A DNA stretch of 64,000 nucleotides from Pseudaestuariivita rosea. GTDB taxonomy: Bacteria; Pseudomonadota; Alphaproteobacteria; Rhodobacterales; Rhodobacteraceae. Shown here piece after piece: positions 44,433 through 53,354 of this stretch; the first letter of the stretch is position 1, and each line of letters begins with the position of its first letter. Location: NCBI RefSeq assembly GCF_017592335.1, contig NZ_JACNMP010000004.1, positions 62,001-126,000 of the forward strand. The letters run 5' to 3'. The notes beneath the pieces were generated by a model that ran no database searches, had not been told where the DNA came from, and saw nothing but the letters and a program-made list of their open reading frames with translations. A program made the position numbers and the translations under genes.

Positions 44433-44948
44433 GTGCGGCACGCGGATCAATTGGCTGGTGTCATAGCCATTGAAATCAAGCACCTCAAGCGCCGCACGCA
44501 GACGGTCCTGCGGAATATCAGGGGTACGGTTCAAAATCCAACCGGCGCGTCCGTTCGGCGTTCCCACGACGGCGGTTCTATAGTCGGCGTCGACCCATAG
44601 CACCCAGTAAGGCGCGCCAAAGGGCACACCATTCAGCCGCACATCCAAACGGCCCGGTCCGACGACGCGTGCGCGTCCTTCGATCGACCGGATAGGACCA
44701 TCCAGCGCGCCATCGCGGCAGGTGTTTTTGACGGACAGACTGCCATCGGATTGCAGCGTGTATTCCGCTGTCGTGCCAACGCACCCACGCTGAAAAACGA
44801 CGGGAAAGCGCGCGACCTCATACCAAAGGCCAGCGTATCGTTCGGCCTGAAACCGGGTGGTCGACGAAATCGGCACACTGTCATTGCGGTAACTGGGCGC
44901 AACGGCTGCGCATCCCGACACGACCAATAGTAAAACCAACCACCGCAT
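44403..44948 (-). CDS. Lipocalin family lipoprotein (Blc-like)
   Basis: 181 residues with lipobox VVSGC (Cys13) for outer-membrane anchoring. The lipocalin signature YAGLWYEVARFP is at about 38-49, followed by the beta-barrel strands and LNRTPDIPQDRLRAALEVLDFNGYDTSQL, as in bacterial Blc. Members bind lysophospholipids or fatty acids, which suits the desaturase gene nearby. It overlaps the XRE gene by 30 bp at the 3' ends. Confidence 0.92.
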   Translation of the reverse strand: MRWLVLLLVVSGCAAVAPSYRNDSVPISSTTRFQAERYAGLWYEVARFPVVFQRGCVGTTAEYTLQSDGSLSVKNTCRDGALDGPIRSIEGRARVVGPGRLDVRLNGVPFGAPYWVLWVDADYRTAVVGTPNGRAGWILNRTPDIPQDRLRAALEVLDFNGYDTSQLIRVPHSPDLIAQGR

Positions 44949-45035
44949 GTATGCCCCCTGCTTTTATAGCATTCATGGCATTATGCCGGGGTCGGCACAA
45001 CACGGGTCTTTCAGATACAGCGGGAAAGCGACCGG

Positions 45036-46256
45036 TCAGGCAAAAAGCTCGTGGCAGAATTCAAGCGCTTCCACCAAAACATCCACCTCGTGTGTGGTGT
45101 TATAAAGGCCAAATGACGCGCGGCACGTGGCCGAAACGCCCATGTGATCCATCAGTGGCTGAGCGCAGTGGTGACCCGCGCGCACGGCAACACCCTTTTT
45201 GTCCAGAACGGTCGAGATATCATGCGCGTGGGCCGCACCATCCAGTGTAAACGAAAATATTGCGGCCTTATCGGGCGTTTGCCCCTGAACCGTCAGCCAG
45301 TTCAAACCATCCAGTTTTGAGCGGGCGTAATCGCGCAGGCGGTCCTCGTGATCTGCAATGTTCTGCATGCCAAGGGTCATCATGTATTCCAGCGCCGCGC
45401 CCAGACCGATGGTTTGCACGATACCGGGCGTTCCTGCCTCAAACTTCATGGGTGGATCGTTATATGTCACGTGATCGCGATGCACTTCACGGATCATATC
45501 ACCCCCGCCCATAAAGGGGCGCATTTCTTCCATCCGTTCACGCTTGATAAAAATCGCGCCTGATCCACTGGGACCATACAGCTTATGCCCTGTGATCGCA
45601 TAGAAATCACAATCCAGATCGGTCAGATCAACCGGCATATGAACGGCGGCCTGCGATCCGTCGACCAGAACCGGCACGCCCTTTTCATGCGCCGCGGCTG
45701 TGATCGTTTTGATGTCGACCTTGGTGCCCAAAACATTCGATAAATGCGACAGCGCAATCAGTTTCGTTTTAGGGCCAATCGCATCAATCACCTTTTGCGG
45801 GTCCAGCGCACCGCTGACGTCAACATCAATCCACTTCAGCACAACACCCTGCCGTTCGCGCAGGAAATGCCAGGGGACGATGTTAGCGTGGTGTTCCATG
45901 ACGCTTAGCACAATTTCATCACCGGCCTTCAGACGTGGCATGGCCCACCCGTAGGCGACGGTATTTATGCCTTCGGTCGTGCCGGAATTCAGTACAATCT
46001 CGTCCTCGGACGGGGCGTTGAGAAATCGTGCGACAGTGCCACGAACACTTTCGTATTTTTCGGTCGCCAGATTGGAAAGATAATGCAAGCCCCTGTGAAC
46101 ATTGGAATATTCATGGGAATAGGCGGTAGTAATCGCGTCAATCACAGCCTTGGGTTTTTGGGCCGAAGCGCCGTTGTCCAGATAAACCAGTGGCTTGCCA
46201 TTCACCTGGCGCGACAAGATCGGGAAATCGGCGCGAATTTTTTCGATATCAAGCAC
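45036..46256 (-). CDS. sufS: SufS cysteine desulfurase
   Basis: PLP enzyme that supplies persulfide sulfur for Fe-S assembly. I chose GTG 46256 (reading LDIEKIRADFPILSRQV after the start, as in most roseobacter SufS) because GAGGG precedes it at 8 bp; ATG 46271 is possible. The PLP-binding Lys is in YAITGHKLYGPSG, and the catalytic Cys is in SATCRASFGLYN near residue 378. It has 406 residues and is the last gene of the suf operon. Its start overlaps the previous stop. Confidence 0.94.
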   Translation of the reverse strand: MLDIEKIRADFPILSRQVNGKPLVYLDNGASAQKPKAVIDAITTAYSHEYSNVHRGLHYLSNLATEKYESVRGTVARFLNAPSEDEIVLNSGTTEGINTVAYGWAMPRLKAGDEIVLSVMEHHANIVPWHFLRERQGVVLKWIDVDVSGALDPQKVIDAIGPKTKLIALSHLSNVLGTKVDIKTITAAAHEKGVPVLVDGSQAAVHMPVDLTDLDCDFYAITGHKLYGPSGSGAIFIKRERMEEMRPFMGGGDMIREVHRDHVTYNDPPMKFEAGTPGIVQTIGLGAALEYMMTLGMQNIADHEDRLRDYARSKLDGLNWLTVQGQTPDKAAIFSFTLDGAAHAHDISTVLDKKGVAVRAGHHCAQPLMDHMGVSATCRASFGLYNTTHEVDVLVEALEFCHELFA

Positions 46257-46848
46257 TTTGTGGACCCTCATTGGGGACGATACCCAGAATTGACAATACA
46301 AACCCAAGGGTGAAGACCACACCCAGAAACGCCAGCACCAGCAACAACGCTGATTTACCTGGCGAATTAAACCGATAGATCACGTCCGTAAAGCTGACCA
46401 AAAGCCACAGGCAATAGCCCCCCATGATCAGGAAAAACAACGCCCCGATGGCCGGTATCATCATGATCAGCAGCACACTGGCGGACTGAACAATGATCCA
46501 GATGAACTGCCACCAGCAGATTAGCACCATGCAATCATCGAAACTGCCCTGGCTGCTGAACGCGCGACCGGCCAAATGAACAGCAAAGATCATCGACAGC
46601 AACGTCGCGGCACTTATTGCGACCAGCCCGCCGGGGGACGATGGCATCATGAACATCGGCTGCGGATTTTCCGGTGTCACCATCTGAAATACTGCGCTAA
46701 GCAGTCCGCTAAGAACAGCCACGATCGCCACAATCAGCCAATTGGCTTCGCGCGGAATACCTAGCGCTAAAATTTTCTCGGCCCCCTCTTTGGGGTTAGC
46801 GAAGGACAGCTGAAACAGCGCAATTATGGATTGTGCGGTCAAGGTCAT
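46249..46848 (-). CDS. Yip1-family membrane protein (second in suf operon)
   Basis: 199 residues with five hydrophobic segments and no soluble domain. The sequence (MTLTAQSIIALFQLSFANPKEGAEKIL, then YCLWLLVSFTDVIYRFNSPGKSALLLVLAF) fits the Yip1/DUF1282 type of small membrane proteins. It lies between another such gene (9 bp upstream) and sufS (overlapping). Its part in Fe-S assembly is unknown; it may simply share the transcript. Confidence 0.82.
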   Translation of the reverse strand: MTLTAQSIIALFQLSFANPKEGAEKILALGIPREANWLIVAIVAVLSGLLSAVFQMVTPENPQPMFMMPSSPGGLVAISAATLLSMIFAVHLAGRAFSSQGSFDDCMVLICWWQFIWIIVQSASVLLIMMIPAIGALFFLIMGGYCLWLLVSFTDVIYRFNSPGKSALLLVLAFLGVVFTLGFVLSILGIVPNEGPQSA

Positions 46849-46857
46849 ACTGGGTAC

Positions 46858-47358
46858 TTAGTCCGCTTTCACCGGGGCCTCAAGCTCTGCCACGCGCAGG
46901 CCCGAGATCCAGAATATACCAAAGGCCAGCAGCCAAAGTGCGCCGACGACGGATAACTGCGTGCCCGGCCCAATAAAACCCGCCACCAGACCGTGTAAGA
47001 AGAGCAAAGGTGTTGAGGCCAGAAGGCTCCAGAACAGAGCCAGGCGCGCCCTGTACCAAGTCCCGCGCCCGCCAAACAGTCCGGCGATCAGGTGCGTCAG
47101 CGCGGCCAGACCATAAAGCACCAGCGGCATGATAAAAATCCATCCCATCAAGGCGCCGGCCATCAATTGCGCGAATTCAGCTTCGGTGTTCAGATGCGCC
47201 TCACGCGCAAGTCGCGGCCATTGCGCGACAAAGACCAGCACGCAGGCGCCCATCAGAACGGCCAGGGCACGGTCTTCCCGCTGACCAGCCGACATAAGCT
47301 TGCGCATCACACGCGCCGGTCCTTTGTAGGTGGCGATGATATCCGAACTGACAGCCAT
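46858..47358 (-). CDS. Yip1-family-like membrane protein (first in suf operon)
   Basis: 166 residues with four hydrophobic segments (about 30-47, 65-87, 100-125, 130-150). The N-terminus VMRKLMSAGQREDRALAVLMGACVLVF resembles Yip1-like proteins of Rhodobacterales. It starts 1 bp after the sufD stop, so it is surely in the operon. No catalytic motif. Confidence 0.8.
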   Translation of the reverse strand: MAVSSDIIATYKGPARVMRKLMSAGQREDRALAVLMGACVLVFVAQWPRLAREAHLNTEAEFAQLMAGALMGWIFIMPLVLYGLAALTHLIAGLFGGRGTWYRARLALFWSLLASTPLLFLHGLVAGFIGPGTQLSVVGALWLLAFGIFWISGLRVAELEAPVKAD

Positions 47359-47359
47359 A

Positions 47360-48649
47360 CTAACGACGTCGGGCCAGCCAGCCTTCCAGACGCGTCAGGA
47401 TATCAGCGGCGATATCTTCATCATCGATTTCCTCGATTGCCTCGGCCAGGAACGCCAGCACCAGAAGATCCTGCGCTGGCCCTTTGGGGACACCGCGCGA
47501 ACGAAGATAGAAAAGCGCCTCTTCATCAATCGCACCAGAGGTTGAGCCATGCGAACAGGCCACATCATCTGCATAGATTTCAAGTTCGGGCTTTGCCAGG
47601 AATTGACTGTCTTCATCCAGCAGCAGCGATTGGCTGATCTGATAGCCATCGGTCTTTTGCGCACCGGGCTGTACCAGAATTTTTCCCTGAAATACCCCCA
47701 CTGCGCCATTGCGCAGCACTTTCTTGAAAACCTGCCGGCTTTCGCAGTTGACCGCATCATGGGTAATGAAAACGGTATCGTCATGGTGAAAATCACCATC
47801 ACCCATGGCCGCACCTGCGACATGGGCAACAGCATCATCACCCGTCAATTCCAGCACAGTTTCATTGCGGGTCAGCACACCGTTTGCCGTCAGCGTAAAG
47901 CTTTTGTAGACGCTTTCGGTCCCAAGACGCGCAAACATATGCGTGACTGCGCGGCGTTCATGATCGCGCCCCTGCGCCCGGATATGATGAAAGGCTGCAC
48001 CATCGGCCACATCGATTTCCATGCATTTGTTAAACCGCGCCGCCGCAGGTCCGTTTTCCAGAATGGTTAGCTCAGCACCTTTGTCGAGCTTCACGCAGTG
48101 GTGCAGGATAGCGTCAGACTCTTCCGATTTATGATGATAAATCAGGCTGATAGGCTTTTCAGCCTTGGCCGTTGCATGGATCAGAATACCATCAGTCGCA
48201 TAGGCCGTGTTCAGCGCGGCCATGGGCCGTTCGACCGGATGTTGACCCTTGGCTTCCAAAGTGCCGTAAAGATCCTTGGCCCAGTGGATATCCTTTTCGC
48301 CGGCCTCGGCCAGACGCGAGATTGTGACACCGGCCATGGTCAGGTCATCAGACGCAGCAGCATCGAAAACACCGTCCACAAAAACAATCTTCAGCCTGTC
48401 GATAGCATCATAAAGCGGTGTCTCGTCGCCCACATCAAAGGTGGCGGCGGGTGGTGCCGCGACCGTCGTCAACGTCGCAGGATCGGTGTATTTCCAATAT
48501 TCATCGCGCCGCGTCGGCAGGCCCATCTTCTGAACACGCGCCAGCGCATCCGCCCGTGCAGCAGCTGACCAACCGGCACCGTCCGGCATCGCCATGGACG
48601 ACAAAAGCGTGTCGGTCGTATCCTGTTTGATCTTGGGAAGCGCCATCAT
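47360..48649 (-). CDS. sufD: SufD, Fe-S scaffold subunit
   Basis: Scaffold partner of SufB and SufC. 429 residues; the C-terminal beta-helix region contains HGSTSGAIDEEALFYLRSRGVPKG, typical of SufD. It overlaps the sufC stop (ATGA); ATG 48646 is an alternative second start. Cluster assembly happens on the SufBC2D complex, with iron entry requiring SufD. Housekeeping for this organism, since no separate ISC operon is visible. Confidence 0.94.
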   Translation of the reverse strand: MMALPKIKQDTTDTLLSSMAMPDGAGWSAAARADALARVQKMGLPTRRDEYWKYTDPATLTTVAAPPAATFDVGDETPLYDAIDRLKIVFVDGVFDAAASDDLTMAGVTISRLAEAGEKDIHWAKDLYGTLEAKGQHPVERPMAALNTAYATDGILIHATAKAEKPISLIYHHKSEESDAILHHCVKLDKGAELTILENGPAAARFNKCMEIDVADGAAFHHIRAQGRDHERRAVTHMFARLGTESVYKSFTLTANGVLTRNETVLELTGDDAVAHVAGAAMGDGDFHHDDTVFITHDAVNCESRQVFKKVLRNGAVGVFQGKILVQPGAQKTDGYQISQSLLLDEDSQFLAKPELEIYADDVACSHGSTSGAIDEEALFYLRSRGVPKGPAQDLLVLAFLAEAIEEIDDEDIAADILTRLEGWLARRR

Positions 48650-49401
48650 GCTACCTCAGCCAGAATGTCGGCATAGCCATTGTTTTCAACCTCAAGCGCC
48701 AGTTCGGGTCCGCCAGTTTTCACGATCTTGCCATCAGCCATGATGTGCACGACGTCAGGCTTGATGTGATCCAGCAGGCGCTGATAATGGGTGATCACCA
48801 GAAACGCGCGACCTGCATCGCGCAGTGCATTCACACCTTCGGCCACCAGCTTCATCGCATCTACATCCAGGCCCGAGTCTGTTTCATCCAGAATGCACAT
48901 CTTGGGTTCCAGCATGGCCATCTGCAGTATTTCATTGCGCTTTTTCTCACCACCCGAAAAACCGACATTCACAGGGCGCTTCAGCATATCGGCGTCAATC
49001 TTAAGGCTTTTGGCCTTTTCACGGATCAGTTTCAGGAAATCTGCGGCGCTGATTTCTTCCTCACCACGGGCCTTACGTTGGGAATTTACCGCCGTACGCA
49101 GGAATGTCATGTTGCCGACACCGGGTATTTCGACGGGATATTGGAATGCAAGGAACAGACCGGCCGCGGCACGCTCTTCCGGCTCCATCTCAAGAATGTC
49201 TTCGCCTTCCAGTTCAGCGCTGCCGTCGGTTACCTCATAGCCATCGCGACCAGACAGGACGTACGATAGCGTCGATTTGCCCGAGCCATTCGGCCCCATG
49301 ATCGCATGCACCTTGCCGGGTTCGACCTTCAGATCAACACCCTTCAGGATTTGCTTGTCTTCTTCTTCAAGTTTGACGTGCAGGTTTTTGATTTCTAGCA
49401 T
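48646..49401 (-). CDS. sufC: SufC, ABC-type ATPase of Fe-S assembly
   Basis: 251 residues. Walker A is GPNGSGKST, the signature region is FSGGEKKRNEILQMA and Walker B is CILDETDSGLDVD. ATP hydrolysis by SufC reshapes SufB-SufD for cluster release. The start follows AAGAGGAAATC. A hairpin with T-rich tail lies immediately upstream, between SufC and the preceding gene, so its level may differ from that of SufB. Confidence 0.96.
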   Translation of the reverse strand: MLEIKNLHVKLEEEDKQILKGVDLKVEPGKVHAIMGPNGSGKSTLSYVLSGRDGYEVTDGSAELEGEDILEMEPEERAAAGLFLAFQYPVEIPGVGNMTFLRTAVNSQRKARGEEEISAADFLKLIREKAKSLKIDADMLKRPVNVGFSGGEKKRNEILQMAMLEPKMCILDETDSGLDVDAMKLVAEGVNALRDAGRAFLVITHYQRLLDHIKPDVVHIMADGKIVKTGGPELALEVENNGYADILAEVA

Positions 49402-49427
49402 GATTTCCTCTTAGACAAACGACAACA

Positions 49428-49454
49428 AAGGCTTCCGCGCAAGCGCGGAGCCTT
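49428..49454 (-). terminator. Hairpin between the unknown suf-operon gene and sufC
   Basis: On the minus strand, AAGGCTCCGCG pairs with CGCGGAAGCCTT (one bulged base) over a short loop, followed by TGTTGTCGTTTG. It looks like a weak intrinsic terminator or processing site inside the operon, 27 bp before sufC. Confidence 0.55.
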
Positions 49455-49484
49455 GTATTAGGTTAAGTGAATTTGTGGTGCGGC

Positions 49485-50021
49485 TTATTCGCCTTCCAGA
49501 TCTTCGGTCAGCTGAGATACCAGTTCCTGATAGCCCTCGACGCTTTCCAAGCGCGTCATCAGTACGTCGCGCGCTGCAAGAAAGCCCGCGTCTGGTGTCA
49601 GAAACTCCGCACTGGTCGTAGTGATCGTCTGTTCGACCCACTCGGGGGCAAAGGCCATCTCGAACTGTTCGGGATAGGCGTGAACGCCCATGTGAAAGAC
49701 ACCGAATGCCAGAATGATACCGATCAGGTGATTGCGAATGACGCCTTTGCCCTCGATCTTCAACAGGGATCGGACGATCCAGCCGACGATGATCGTTCCA
49801 AGTGCAATCCAGCCCAGTTCTTCGGCTGTGGTAAAGTTCACAACAGGCCACTCTTCCAGATGCCATGCGCCCAGTACAAATAGGATATAAGCAAATAGAC
49901 CGGTTGCGATGCCAGTCAGGAAATGCGGTTTCCGTGCCCCACGTGCCCCGGATGGAATAAGACCATCGGACCCCTCGATGCGGCTGACCCGACTGTTGAA
50001 CGATGATTGACCAATTGACAT
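49485..50021 (-). CDS. Membrane protein of unknown function in the suf operon
   Basis: 178 residues from ATG 50021 (MSIGQSSFNSRV, GGAGGG upstream); an in-frame start at 50039 lacks one. Three or four hydrophobic segments (about 34-55, 66-88, 100-120) with a polar C-terminal tail (ESVEGYQELVSQLTEDLEGE). It sits between sufB and sufC, the same place as in other Rhodobacterales as I recall them. No family motif. Whether it serves Fe-S assembly, for example membrane docking, is open. Confidence 0.8.
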   Translation of the reverse strand: MSIGQSSFNSRVSRIEGSDGLIPSGARGARKPHFLTGIATGLFAYILFVLGAWHLEEWPVVNFTTAEELGWIALGTIIVGWIVRSLLKIEGKGVIRNHLIGIILAFGVFHMGVHAYPEQFEMAFAPEWVEQTITTTSAEFLTPDAGFLAARDVLMTRLESVEGYQELVSQLTEDLEGE

Positions 50022-50506
50022 ACAACCCTCCACTTTCATTCCAGGTTACGTAGCAAATTGGGCAGTTCTTTGGCGAAAGATTGATAGGCTTAGCACTATT
50101 ATGGCGAATTGCCGCTGGTTTTACGAGCCGAACGCAAATTTTGCCGGACCCATAAGAACTAAATTTACCGTTTTTGCTCTTATGACTAAATCCTTTCAAG
50201 TCTCTGAAAATAAACGTGAAAAGCGCCGGGTTTGGATATACAAAAACCCGATCATTGCGGTTATGCCAAATCTTTTGGCTAATACCGGCGCGGGGTCTTT
50301 CAGATTGAGTATCACGCGAAAAATAAACGCCACACCCCCTGCCAAAAGCGCCTTTATCATGACTGATTCCATACGAACCGGTGTCACGCAAAGGATCGAT
50401 TTTCAACGCATGTCCTGTGTTCATTTTGATGAAGATCTCAGTTTCAAAGAAGCCTATGTGAAAGGGCGCCCCCTTTCACTGTATTTCATAACGCGCAAAT
50501 CAGGTT
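50022..50506. other. Gap between sufB and the following gene
   Basis: 485 bp with no secure gene. It contains a 9-bp-stem hairpin at 50458-50479 close to the sufB stop, and a minus-strand frame at 50196-50387 with a poor ribosome site and no family. Promoter elements for the downstream genes may lie here. Confidence 0.45.
50458..50479 (-). terminator. Hairpin after sufB
   Basis: GTGAAAGGG and CCCTTTCAC pair exactly around a 4-nt loop, 28 bp beyond the sufB stop. No T-run follows. It may be a transcript-stabilising or partial termination structure. Confidence 0.45.
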
Positions 50507-52027
50507 TTAACCCACTGATCCTTCAAGGGAAATTGCGACAAGCTGTTGTGCTTCCATCGCGAATTCCATCGGAAGCGCCTGCAGCACTTCCTTGCAGAAC
50601 CCGTTCACGACAAGGGCCACGGCCTCTTCTTCGTCCATACCGCGCTGGCGACAATAGAAAAGCTGGTCGTCATCCACTTTGGATGTCGTGGCTTCGTGCT
50701 CAACGCGACTGGAGTTATTCTTGACCTCGATATAGGGCACCGTGTGTGCGCCGCATTTGTCACCGATCAAAAGACTGTCGCATTGCGTATAATTTCGGCT
50801 GTTCTTAGCCTTGGGGTGCATCGATACAAGCCCCCTATAAGTGTTCTGCGCCTTGCCCGCACTGATCCCTTTGGACACAATCCGGGACTTGGTGTTCTTA
50901 CCAAGATGCACCATCTTAGTGCCGGTGTCGGCCTGCTGCATGTTATTGGTGATCGCGATCGAATAGAATTCGCCCTGACTGTCATCACCACGCAGAATAC
51001 AGCTTGGGTACTTCCAGGTCACAGCCGATCCGGTTTCCACTTGCGTCCACATCACCTTGGATCGATCCCCACGGCAATCGGCACGCTTGGTCACAAAATT
51101 ATAGATGCCGCCTTTGCCGTCCTCATCACCGGGGTACCAATTCTGAACGGTGGAATACTTGATTTCAGCATCTTCCAAGGCAACCAGTTCAACAACGGCG
51201 GCATGCAACTGTGACGTATCGCGTTGCGGCGCAGTGCAGCCTTCCAGATAGCTGACATAAGATCCCTTGTCGGCGATGATCAGTGTGCGTTCAAACTGCC
51301 CTGTGTTTTCCGCATTGATCCGGAAATATGTACTCAGCTCCATCGGGCAGCGCACGCCTGGCGGCACATAAACAAACGACCCGTCTGAGAAAACCGCCGA
51401 GTTCAGCGTGGCATAAAAGTTGTCCGAAACCGGCACGACCGAGCCCAGGTATTTCTTCACAAGTTCAGGATGTTCCCGGATTGCCTCAGAAATGGAACAG
51501 AAGATCACACCGGCCTTTTTCAATTCGGCCTGAAACGTTGTGCCCACGGAAACCGAGTCAAACACCGCATCCACGGCCACCTTGCGCCCCTCGGCAGGCA
51601 TATCCTCAGCCCCTTCGACACCGGCCAGGATCATCTGCTCTTTCAAAGGGATGCCCAGCTTTGCATAGGTCTCCAGCAGTTTCGGATCGACCTCGTCCAA
51701 TGACTTGGGCTTTTCAATCATGCTTTTTGGACGGGCATAGTAATACTGATCCTGAAAGTCGATTTCAGGGTAATCCACCATCGCCCACTCAGGCTCTTTC
51801 ATCTGCAGCCAACGGTCATAGGCCTGCAGACGCCATTCGGTCATCCACTCAGGTTCTTCATTACGTTCCGAGATCAGTTTGACGATATCCGGCGTCAGCC
51901 CCTTGGGGGCATATTCCATCTCAATCTCGGTTTCCCAACCGTGCTTGTACTTACCCGCCAGCTTTTGAACGGCCTCAACGGTTTCCGCTTCGACGCCTTC
52001 TTTGACATCAACATCCAATGCCGCCAT
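50507..52027 (-). CDS. sufB: SufB, Fe-S scaffold core
   Basis: Core scaffold of the SUF system, 506 residues. Conserved parts include [46 protein letters not shown], the region [25 protein letters not shown]-like near residue 440 and [15 protein letters not shown]. Cysteines and Glu within the C-terminal beta-helix take sulfur from SufS in the known enzyme. It starts 21 bp after the upstream cysteine desulfurase gene. Confidence 0.96.
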   Translation of the reverse strand: MAALDVDVKEGVEAETVEAVQKLAGKYKHGWETEIEMEYAPKGLTPDIVKLISERNEEPEWMTEWRLQAYDRWLQMKEPEWAMVDYPEIDFQDQYYYARPKSMIEKPKSLDEVDPKLLETYAKLGIPLKEQMILAGVEGAEDMPAEGRKVAVDAVFDSVSVGTTFQAELKKAGVIFCSISEAIREHPELVKKYLGSVVPVSDNFYATLNSAVFSDGSFVYVPPGVRCPMELSTYFRINAENTGQFERTLIIADKGSYVSYLEGCTAPQRDTSQLHAAVVELVALEDAEIKYSTVQNWYPGDEDGKGGIYNFVTKRADCRGDRSKVMWTQVETGSAVTWKYPSCILRGDDSQGEFYSIAITNNMQQADTGTKMVHLGKNTKSRIVSKGISAGKAQNTYRGLVSMHPKAKNSRNYTQCDSLLIGDKCGAHTVPYIEVKNNSSRVEHEATTSKVDDDQLFYCRQRGMDEEEAVALVVNGFCKEVLQALPMEFAMEAQQLVAISLEGSVG

Positions 52028-52048
52028 CTCGGGTTCCTCTCTCTTTGT

Positions 52049-53203
52049 TTATGCAGCGCGGGCGCGCTGTTTATCTCTTGCTTTCAGCCAGGCTTCTGCA
52101 AAAGCCATGACTTGCTGTTCTGTCGTCTCGGGCCCAAGCGACACGCGGATCGCGCTGGCGGCCACATCTTCGTCATATCCCATCGCGCGCAAGACGCGGC
52201 TTGACTTCACCTTACCGCTGGAACAGGCGCTGCCTGCGCTGATCGCAAAACCTGCCAGGTCCATCTGCATCACCTGCGTTTCGCCCTTCCAACCGGGGGT
52301 CGCAAAGCATGAGGTATTGGGAAGCCGTTCGGCCCCTTTCCCGACAAAAATAGTATCATTTGAGCGGGCCTCAATAGCACTTTCTAGAATATTTCTAAGT
52401 TTCTCAATTTTTTCCCAGACGCCCGCCTCAAGATCTCGTGCCGCAGCCTCTGCCGCAGCCCCAAATCCAGCAATCCCGATGACATTCTCAGTCCCCGAGC
52501 GCCGCCCCATCTCTTGCCCGCCGCCTTCAATCAGCATGTTGAACGGACCAGGAGTATAACCAGGACCGGCAATCAAAGCGCCGACACCTTTGGGGCCCCC
52601 GATCTTGTGTGCGGACACCGCTAAACTACTGCCAATACTAGCCTCTTCCCTTGGAGGTATACGCCCTAGATCGGCAATCTTACCCAAAGCCTGTGCGACA
52701 TCCCGGAACACGTTGAAACCGTCAATGCCAATATCGCGCGCTGTTTGCGGCATCGATACATCCTGCAGTACACCTGTTTCACTGTTTGCGCGCTGGAAAA
52801 AGAACAGCTCATTACCGCCGCAGAACCAGCTCGGATGCGCATAGCCGGTAAAGCTGACGATCCCATCTTTCGAGACATCGAAAACCTTTGCAGAATCTTC
52901 CGGAAGGGTCTCATTCGCGATCACGCAATCATGCTCCACAGGAGCAGCAAAAATCTCGTCCGAGTCATAGGCCGCCATGGCGACCGCCTCAGTCGCACCA
53001 CTGGTAAAAATCACCTCCTGTGGATCACAGCCCACCAGCGCCGCTACCTGGCCACGGGCCTTCTCAACAATCGCCTTCGCCGCGCGACCCTCGGCATGAA
53101 CCGAAGACGGGTTACCGACCACATCCATGGCCGCCAACATCGCCTCACGCGCCTCGACCCGCAGCGGAGCGGTGGCATTATAATCCAGATAAACCCGGCT
53201 CAT
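52049..53203 (-). CDS. IscS/NifS-type cysteine desulfurase
   Basis: 384 residues from ATG 53203 (MSRVYLDYNATAPLR); the open frame continues upstream to 53374 through hairpins but without family sequence. PLP Lys in VSAHKIGGPKGVGAL; the mobile catalytic Cys is in SAGSACSSGKVKSS, the class I (IscS/NifS) type, unlike the SufS copy at the operon end. So the operon encodes two different sulfur donors. Which one serves SufBCD and which another path (for example tRNA thiolation) is open. Confidence 0.92.
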   Translation of the reverse strand: MSRVYLDYNATAPLRVEAREAMLAAMDVVGNPSSVHAEGRAAKAIVEKARGQVAALVGCDPQEVIFTSGATEAVAMAAYDSDEIFAAPVEHDCVIANETLPEDSAKVFDVSKDGIVSFTGYAHPSWFCGGNELFFFQRANSETGVLQDVSMPQTARDIGIDGFNVFRDVAQALGKIADLGRIPPREEASIGSSLAVSAHKIGGPKGVGALIAGPGYTPGPFNMLIEGGGQEMGRRSGTENVIGIAGFGAAAEAAARDLEAGVWEKIEKLRNILESAIEARSNDTIFVGKGAERLPNTSCFATPGWKGETQVMQMDLAGFAISAGSACSSGKVKSSRVLRAMGYDEDVAASAIRVSLGPETTEQQVMAFAEAWLKARDKQRARAA

Positions 53204-53246
53204 ACCCCCACCTTCTTCTTGGCTGGGCTCCGCCCGTTCGGACCTG

Positions 53247-53341
53247 AAACGCTCCCCCAGAGCGTTTCCGAGACGGTCCTCACACTCGCGCCGCAGGCGC
53301 AAACCGCACGAAGTGCCAGAAGGCGTAACGCCGCAGGCGTT
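53247..53341. repeat. Cluster of three short hairpins between iscR and the desulfurase gene
   Basis: AAACGCT/AGCGTTT (53247-53267), GCGCC-GCA-GGCGC (53288-53300) and AACGCC-GCA-GGCGTT (53327-53341) lie in the 151-bp gap. The last two share a CGCCGCAGGCG core, and GCGTTTCCG occurs twice. They may set relative expression of iscR and the suf genes. Confidence 0.5.
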
Positions 53342-53354
53342 TCCGTTGACCAGT

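Noticed and set aside
50196-50387. Possible 54-63-residue membrane protein between sufB and the next gene
   Set aside because: Weak ribosome site, no motif and no coupling to neighbours; kept only as a remark in the gap entry.
49411-50424. 337-codon minus-strand frame across the hypothetical suf gene
   Set aside because: It overlaps the better-supported gene at 49485-50021 in another frame, is rich in Arg and Cys without pattern, and lacks a ribosome site.
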